Shown here in pieces: positions 20,435-26,028 of a stretch of 26,028 bases of DNA. Within the stretch, counting starts at the first letter, position 1, and every line of letters begins with the position of its first letter. Origin of the DNA: Phytopythium helicoides (lineage: Eukaryota > Oomycota > Peronosporomycetes > Pythiales > Pythiaceae); contig JANFNE010000035.1 in assembly GCA_024867545.1 (NCBI GenBank), positions 465,001-491,028 of the forward strand, read 5' to 3'. The notes under the pieces were generated by a model. That model worked only from the letters and a program-made list of their open reading frames with translations. It made no database searches and was not told the origin of the DNA. The translations under genes and the position numbers were made by a program.

Positions 20435-20506
20435 TGGACACACCGGGGATTGAACCCGGGGCCTTCCGCTTGCAAAGCGGACGCGCTACCACTGCGCTAT
20501 GCGCCC
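20435..20506 (-). tRNA. tRNA-Ala(TGC), copy 33
   Basis: Identical coding part. T4 at 20366-20369, (GT)11. Spacer (TTC)9, six 12-mers (3 AG + 3 TG). Next gene 647 bp on. Confidence 0.97.
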
Positions 20507-21081
20507 AGCGAAACCTACTACAAACACTCACATTTTCAATCCGCCTTTGACACACTCACACACACAAACAACACACAAACAACACACCACACGCACTGGA
20601 CGCACACAAACAACACTCCTTTCACAGATACATGCGCTCCTCTACATACCAACCCACGAGACATCAACAGATTACACGTCCATTATTCGTTTTTTGTTAT
20701 CTCTTCTTCTTCTTCTTCTTCTTCTTCTTCGTCTACTACTTCTTTTTGTTTTTGGGAATCTCTCTCTCTCTCTCTTTTAGTTCCCGTTTTAGTTCCCGTT
20801 TTAGTTCCCGTTTTTGTTCCCGTTTTTGTTCCCGTTTTTGTTCCCTGCTCTAGTTTGTTCCTTGACGCATAGCAATCGGTCAAGCGTTGGGTGGTGTGTA
20901 GTAGTAATTAGTAGTAAAGCAACAACACAAACTACACAAAGCGAGTGAGCGAGCCGTGCAGTGTGTGAATGTGGGAGTGTGTGAACGTAGATGCGCGCGC
21001 GCGTGATTGTATAAAAGAAAGTGAGTGAGTGTGTGTGTGTGTGTGTGTGTCGAGTGAGTGAATGTGTGAATGAAATAATAT

Positions 21082-21153
21082 TGGACACACCGGGGATTGA
21101 ACCCGGGGCCTTCCGCTTGCAAAGCGGACGCGCTACCACTGCGCTATGCGCCC
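21082..21153 (-). tRNA. tRNA-Ala(TGC), copy 34
   Basis: Identical coding part. T4 at 21013-21016, (GT)11. Spacer (TTC)10, 12-mers 2 AG + 3 TG. Next gene 638 bp on. Confidence 0.97.
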
Positions 21154-21719
21154 AGCGAAACCTACTACAAACACTCACATTTTCAATCCGCCTTTGACAC
21201 ACTCACACACACAAACAACACACAAACAACACACCACACGCACTGGACGCACACAAACAACACTCCTTTCACAGATACATGCGCTCCTCTACATACCAAC
21301 CCACGAGACATCAACAGATTACACGTCCATTATTCGTTTTTTGTTATCTCTTCTTCTTCTTCTTCTTCTTCTTCTTCTTCGTCTACTACTTCTTTTTGTT
21401 TTTGGGAATCTCTCTCTCTCTCTCTTTTAGTTCCCGTTTTAGTTCCCGTTTTTGTTCCCGTTTTTGTTCCCGTTTTTGTTCCCTGCTCTAGTTTGTTCCT
21501 TGACGCATAGCAATCGGTCAAGCGTTGGGTGGTGTGTAGTAGTAATTAGTAGTAAAGCAACAACACAAACTACACAAAGCGAGTGAGCGAGCCGTGCAGT
21601 GTGTGAATGTGGGAGTGTGTGAACGTAGATGCGCGCGCGCGTGATTGTATAAAAGAAAGTGAGTGAGTGTGTGTGTGTGTGTGTGTGTCGAGTGAGTGAA
21701 TGTGTGAATGAAATAATAT

Positions 21720-21791
21720 TGGACACACCGGGGATTGAACCCGGGGCCTTCCGCTTGCAAAGCGGACGCGCTACCACTGCGCTATGCGCCC
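21720..21791 (-). tRNA. tRNA-Ala(TGC), copy 35
   Basis: Identical coding part. T4 at 21651-21654, (GT)11. Spacer (TTC)10, 12-mers 2 AG + 3 TG, same as copy 34. Next gene 638 bp on. Confidence 0.97.
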
Positions 21792-22357
21792 AGCGAAACC
21801 TACTACAAACACTCACATTTTCAATCCGCCTTTGACACACTCACACACACAAACAACACACAAACAACACACCACACGCACTGGACGCACACAAACAACA
21901 CTCCTTTCACAGATACATGCGCTCCTCTACATACCAACCCACGAGACATCAACAGATTACACGTCCATTATTCGTTTTTTGTTATCTCTTCTTCTTCTTC
22001 TTCTTCTTCTTCTTCTTCGTCTACTACTTCTTTTTGTTTTTGGGAATCTCTCTCTCTCTCTCTTTTAGTTCCCGTTTTAGTTCCCGTTTTTGTTCCCGTT
22101 TTTGTTCCCGTTTTTGTTCCCTGCTCTAGTTTGTTCCTTGACGCATAGCAATCGGTCAAGCGTTGGGTGGTGTGTAGTAGTAATTAGTAGTAAAGCAACA
22201 ACACAAACTACACAAAGCGAGTGAGCGAGCCGTGCAGTGTGTGAATGTGGGAGTGTGTGAACGTAGATGCGCGCGCGCGTGATTGTATAAAAGAAAGTGA
22301 GTGAGTGTGTGTGTGTGTGTGTGTGTCGAGTGAGTGAATGTGTGAATGAAATAATAT

Positions 22358-22429
22358 TGGACACACCGGGGATTGAACCCGGGGCCTTCCGCTTGCAAAG
22401 CGGACGCGCTACCACTGCGCTATGCGCCC
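22358..22429 (-). tRNA. tRNA-Ala(TGC), copy 36
   Basis: Identical coding part. T4 at 22289-22292, (GT)11. Spacer (TTC)9, six 12-mers (3 AG + 3 TG), same as copy 33. Next gene 647 bp on. Confidence 0.97.
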
Positions 22430-23004
22430 AGCGAAACCTACTACAAACACTCACATTTTCAATCCGCCTTTGACACACTCACACACACAAACAACACACA
22501 AACAACACACCACACGCACTGGACGCACACAAACAACACTCCTTTCACAGATACATGCGCTCCTCTACATACCAACCCACGAGACATCAACAGATTACAC
22601 GTCCATTATTCGTTTTTTGTTATCTCTTCTTCTTCTTCTTCTTCTTCTTCTTCGTCTACTACTTCTTTTTGTTTTTGGGAATCTCTCTCTCTCTCTCTTT
22701 TAGTTCCCGTTTTAGTTCCCGTTTTAGTTCCCGTTTTTGTTCCCGTTTTTGTTCCCGTTTTTGTTCCCTGCTCTAGTTTGTTCCTTGACGCATAGCAATC
22801 GGTCAAGCGTTGGGTGGTGTGTAGTAGTAATTAGTAGTAAAGCAACAACACAAACTACACAAAGCGAGTGAGCGAGCCGTGCAGTGTGTGAATGTGGGAG
22901 TGTGTGAACGTAGATGCGCGCGCGCGTGATTGTATAAAAGAAAGTGAGTGAGTGTGTGTGTGTGTGTGTGTGTCGAGTGAGTGAATGTGTGAATGAAATA
23001 ATAT

Positions 23005-23076
23005 TGGACACACCGGGGATTGAACCCGGGGCCTTCCGCTTGCAAAGCGGACGCGCTACCACTGCGCTATGCGCCC
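23005..23076 (-). tRNA. tRNA-Ala(TGC), copy 37
   Basis: Identical coding part. T4 at 22936-22939, (GT)11. Spacer (TTC)9 and seven minisatellite units, the fourth an 11-mer (AG type with one T lost) at 23381-23391. Next gene 656 bp on. Confidence 0.97.
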
Positions 23077-23660
23077 AGCGAAACCTACTACAAACACTCA
23101 CATTTTCAATCCGCCTTTGACACACTCACACACACAAACAACACACAAACAACACACCACACGCACTGGACGCACACAAACAACACTCCTTTCACAGATA
23201 CATGCGCTCCTCTACATACCAACCCACGAGACATCAACAGATTACACGTCCATTATTCGTTTTTTGTTATCTCTTCTTCTTCTTCTTCTTCTTCTTCTTC
23301 GTCTACTACTTCTTTTTGTTTTTGGGAATCTCTCTCTCTCTCTCTTTTAGTTCCCGTTTTAGTTCCCGTTTTAGTTCCCGTTTAGTTCCCGTTTTTGTTC
23401 CCGTTTTTGTTCCCGTTTTTGTTCCCTGCTCTAGTTTGTTCCTTGACGCATAGCAATCGGTCAAGCGTTGGGTGGTGTGTAGTAGTAATTAGTAGTAAAG
23501 CAACAACACAAACTACACAAAGCGAGTGAGCGAGCCGTGCAGTGTGTGAATGTGGGAGTGTGTGAACGTAGATGCGCGCGCGCGTGATTGTATAAAAGAA
23601 AGTGAGTGAGTGTGTGTGTGTGTGTGTGTCGAGTGAGTGAATGTGTGAATGAAATAATAT

Positions 23661-23732
23661 TGGACACACCGGGGATTGAACCCGGGGCCTTCCGCTTGCA
23701 AAGCGGACGCGCTACCACTGCGCTATGCGCCC
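23661..23732 (-). tRNA. tRNA-Ala(TGC), copy 38
   Basis: Identical coding part. T4 at 23594-23597, (GT)10. Spacer (TTC)9, 12-mers 2 AG + 3 TG. Next gene 635 bp on. Confidence 0.97.
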
Positions 23733-24295
23733 AGCGAAACCTACTACAAACACTCACATTTTCAATCCGCCTTTGACACACTCACACACACAAACAACAC
23801 ACAAACAACACACCACACGCACTGGACGCACACAAACAACACTCCTTTCACAGATACATGCGCTCCTCTACATACCAACCCACGAGACATCAACAGATTA
23901 CACGTCCATTATTCGTTTTTTGTTATCTCTTCTTCTTCTTCTTCTTCTTCTTCTTCGTCTACTACTTCTTTTTGTTTTTGGGAATCTCTCTCTCTCTCTC
24001 TTTTAGTTCCCGTTTTAGTTCCCGTTTTTGTTCCCGTTTTTGTTCCCGTTTTTGTTCCCTGCTCTAGTTTGTTCCTTGACGCATAGCAATCGGTCAAGCG
24101 TTGGGTGGTGTGTAGTAGTAATTAGTAGTAAAGCAACAACACAAACTACACAAAGCGAGTGAGCGAGCCGTGCAGTGTGTGAATGTGGGAGTGTGTGAAC
24201 GTAGATGCGCGCGCGCGTGATTGTATAAAAGAAAGTGAGTGAGTGTGTGTGTGTGTGTGTGTGTCGAGTGAGTGAATGTGTGAATGAAATAATAT

Positions 24296-24367
24296 TGGAC
24301 ACACCGGGGATTGAACCCGGGGCCTTCCGCTTGCAAAGCGGACGCGCTACCACTGCGCTATGCGCCC
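24296..24367 (-). tRNA. tRNA-Ala(TGC), copy 39
   Basis: Identical coding part. T4 at 24227-24230, (GT)11. Spacer (TTC)9, seven 12-mers (3 AG + 4 TG). Next gene 657 bp on. Confidence 0.97.
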
Positions 24368-24952
24368 AGCGAAACCTACTACAAACACTCACATTTTCAA
24401 TCCGCCTTTGACACACTCACACACACAAACAACACACAAACAACACACCACACGCACTGGACGCACACAAACAACACTCCTTTCACAGATACATGCGCTC
24501 CTCTACATACCAACCCACGAGACATCAACAGATTACACGTCCATTATTCGTTTTTTGTTATCTCTTCTTCTTCTTCTTCTTCTTCTTCTTCGTCTACTAC
24601 TTCTTTTTGTTTTTGGGAATCTCTCTCTCTCTCTCTTTTAGTTCCCGTTTTAGTTCCCGTTTTAGTTCCCGTTTTTGTTCCCGTTTTTGTTCCCGTTTTT
24701 GTTCCCGTTTTTGTTCCCTGCTCTAGTTTGTTCCTTGACGCATAGCAATCGGTCAAGCGTTGGGTGGTGTGTAGTAGTAATTAGTAGTAAAGCAACAACA
24801 CAAACTACACAAAGCGAGTGAGCGAGCCGTGCAGTGTGTGAATGTGGGAGTGTGTGAACGTAGATGCGCGCGCGCGTGATTGTATAAAAGAAAGTGAGTG
24901 AGTGTGTGTGTGTGTGTGTGTCGAGTGAGTGAATGTGTGAATGAAATAATAT

Positions 24953-25024
24953 TGGACACACCGGGGATTGAACCCGGGGCCTTCCGCTTGCAAAGCGGAC
25001 GCGCTACCACTGCGCTATGCGCCC
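24953..25024 (-). tRNA. tRNA-Ala(TGC), copy 40
   Basis: Identical coding part. T4 at 24886-24889, (GT)10. Spacer (TTC)9, seven 12-mers (4 AG + 3 TG), as in copy 31. Next gene 657 bp on. Confidence 0.97.
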
Positions 25025-25609
25025 AGCGAAACCTACTACAAACACTCACATTTTCAATCCGCCTTTGACACACTCACACACACAAACAACACACAAACAA
25101 CACACCACACGCACTGGACGCACACAAACAACACTCCTTTCACAGATACATGCGCTCCTCTACATACCAACCCACGAGACATCAACAGATTACACGTCCA
25201 TTATTCGTTTTTTGTTATCTCTTCTTCTTCTTCTTCTTCTTCTTCTTCGTCTACTACTTCTTTTTGTTTTTGGGAATCTCTCTCTCTCTCTCTTTTAGTT
25301 CCCGTTTTAGTTCCCGTTTTAGTTCCCGTTTTAGTTCCCGTTTTTGTTCCCGTTTTTGTTCCCGTTTTTGTTCCCTGCTCTAGTTTGTTCCTTGACGCAT
25401 AGCAATCGGTCAAGCGTTGGGTGGTGTGTAGTAGTAATTAGTAGTAAAGCAACAACACAAACTACACAAAGCGAGTGAGCGAGCCGTGCAGTGTGTGAAT
25501 GTGGGAGTGTGTGAACGTAGATGCGCGCGCGCGTGATTGTATAAAAGAAAGTGAGTGAGTGTGTGTGTGTGTGTGTGTCGAGTGAGTGAATGTGTGAATG
25601 AAATAATAT

Positions 25610-25681
25610 TGGACACACCGGGGATTGAACCCGGGGCCTTCCGCTTGCAAAGCGGACGCGCTACCACTGCGCTATGCGCCC
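25610..25681 (-). tRNA. tRNA-Ala(TGC), copy 41
   Basis: Identical coding part. T4 at 25543-25546, (GT)10. Spacer (TTC)10, then a minisatellite with at least six 12-mers (3 AG + 3 TG) that is cut by the end of the window, so the array goes on to the right. Confidence 0.97.
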
Positions 25682-26028
25682 AGCGAAACCTACTACAAAC
25701 ACTCACATTTTCAATCCGCCTTTGACACACTCACACACACAAACAACACACAAACAACACACCACACGCACTGGACGCACACAAACAACACTCCTTTCAC
25801 AGATACATGCGCTCCTCTACATACCAACCCACGAGACATCAACAGATTACACGTCCATTATTCGTTTTTTGTTATCTCTTCTTCTTCTTCTTCTTCTTCT
25901 TCTTCTTCGTCTACTACTTCTTTTTGTTTTTGGGAATCTCTCTCTCTCTCTCTTTTAGTTCCCGTTTTAGTTCCCGTTTTAGTTCCCGTTTTTGTTCCCG
26001 TTTTTGTTCCCGTTTTTGTTCCCGTTTT

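Larger units (their letters stand above)
1..26028. repeat. Tandem array of 41 tRNA-Ala(TGC) units, open at both ends
   Basis: Head-to-tail units with start-to-start spacing of 585 to 666 bp (mean about 638) fill the whole window. Each has one 72-nt tRNA gene on the minus strand and a spacer of about 510 to 595 bp. The window starts in mid-spacer, just before the GC tract, and ends inside a minisatellite, so the array continues both ways. No spacer holds a recognisable protein gene or a second RNA gene. Spacer order on + is: CA-rich block, non-repetitive segment, (TTC)n, (TC)n, 12-bp minisatellite, conserved core, GC tract, TATAAAAG, (GT)n. Uniform orientation and near-identity indicate amplification by unequal exchange with homogenisation. 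Confidence 0.97.
4549..26028. repeat. Array domain B: homogenised units
   Basis: Spacers right of gene 8 onward carry the B markers: ccgcctttg, actggac, gatacatgcgctcctctac, ccattattcg, gtagatgcgcg, aaaagaaag and tgtgaatgaaat. The minisatellite has only TTTTAG and TTTTTG forms. Apart from gene 22's upstream flank and one base after gene 8, I see no substitutions between units. Every start-to-start interval from gene 8 to gene 41 fits 635 + 3(n-9) + 12(m-5) + 2(g-11), where n, m and g are the TTC, 12-mer and GT copy numbers. Two 11-mer minisatellite units each subtract 1. Confidence 0.88.

Noticed and set aside
20025..20555. Longest open frame (176 codons, minus) through the copy 32 spacer and tRNA 33
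   Set aside because: It arises only because an 11-mer in the minisatellite joins two frames that are separate in every other unit, and it reads through a tRNA gene.
145..26028. Many open frames of 60 to 176 codons on both strands
   Set aside because: They recur once per unit and translate the tRNA, CA/GT tracts, TTC/TC tracts and the 12-bp minisatellite (poly-Ser, poly-Leu, poly-Phe, poly-Glu, LVPV and KTGT repeats). The frame changes whenever a microsatellite changes length. No domain, signal or codon bias supports a protein.
1..26028. CRISPR array
   Set aside because: Units of about 638 bp with nearly identical spacers are not short repeats with unique spacers.
1..26028. tRNA-derived SINE or other transposon
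   Set aside because: Copies are strictly tandem in one direction, have no target-site duplications or A-rich tail, and the tRNA part is intact rather than decayed.
1..26028. Bacterial or organellar tRNA cluster
   Set aside because: No encoded CCA, one isoacceptor only, heavy microsatellite spacers and clear pol III boxes fit a nuclear eukaryotic locus.
1..26028. Assembly artefact as full explanation
   Set aside because: Units differ at many slippage loci and point markers in a non-periodic way, so they are not one unit copied by an assembler. The true copy number still cannot be proven from the sequence alone.

Overview
The window is one uninterrupted tandem array. A unit of about 638 bp (585 to 666 bp) is repeated 41 times, and every unit carries one intact 72-nt tRNA gene on the minus strand. 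The gene reads as tRNA-Ala with anticodon TGC. It has a canonical cloverleaf, the G3:U70 pair that specifies alanine, A73, clear internal A and B boxes, no intron and no encoded CCA. All 41 copies look identical in sequence. I find no protein gene, rRNA, transposon or CRISPR. The open frames in the window are translations of CA/GT, TTC and CT tracts, a 12-bp minisatellite and the tRNA itself.

Missing CCA, pol III-type boxes and microsatellite-rich spacers indicate a eukaryotic nuclear genome. The acceptor and D-arm sequence (GGGCGCA, GCGC D stem) resembles fungal alanine tRNAs more than the GGGGATGTAGCTC type of animals and plants. That is recollection of family patterns, so I hold a fungus or a protist only loosely. 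Arrays of tRNA genes separated by short tandem repeats are known in Entamoeba, but those units usually mix tRNAs and are AT-rich.

Layout: the array runs off both ends. Domain A (1 to about 4476) holds diverged, more variable units. Domain B (about 4549 to the end) holds nearly identical units. The switch falls at the eighth tRNA gene. On the + strand each unit reads: tRNA (antisense), CA-rich block, about 85 bp of non-repetitive sequence, (TTC)n, (TC)n, a 12-bp minisatellite, a conserved core with a CTTGAC/GTCAAG inverted repeat, an alternating GC tract, TATAAAAG (its complement is the only T4 on the tRNA strand), (GT)n, and the next tRNA. In domain B all length variation comes from three loci: (TTC)n, the minisatellite and (GT)n. 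Isolated A-type markers inside B, and B-type markers inside A, point to gene conversion or unequal crossing-over.

The genes act as dosage of one tRNA, with each copy having its own internal promoter. Whether the array serves alanine supply, a structural chromosome role, or both cannot be told from sequence alone.
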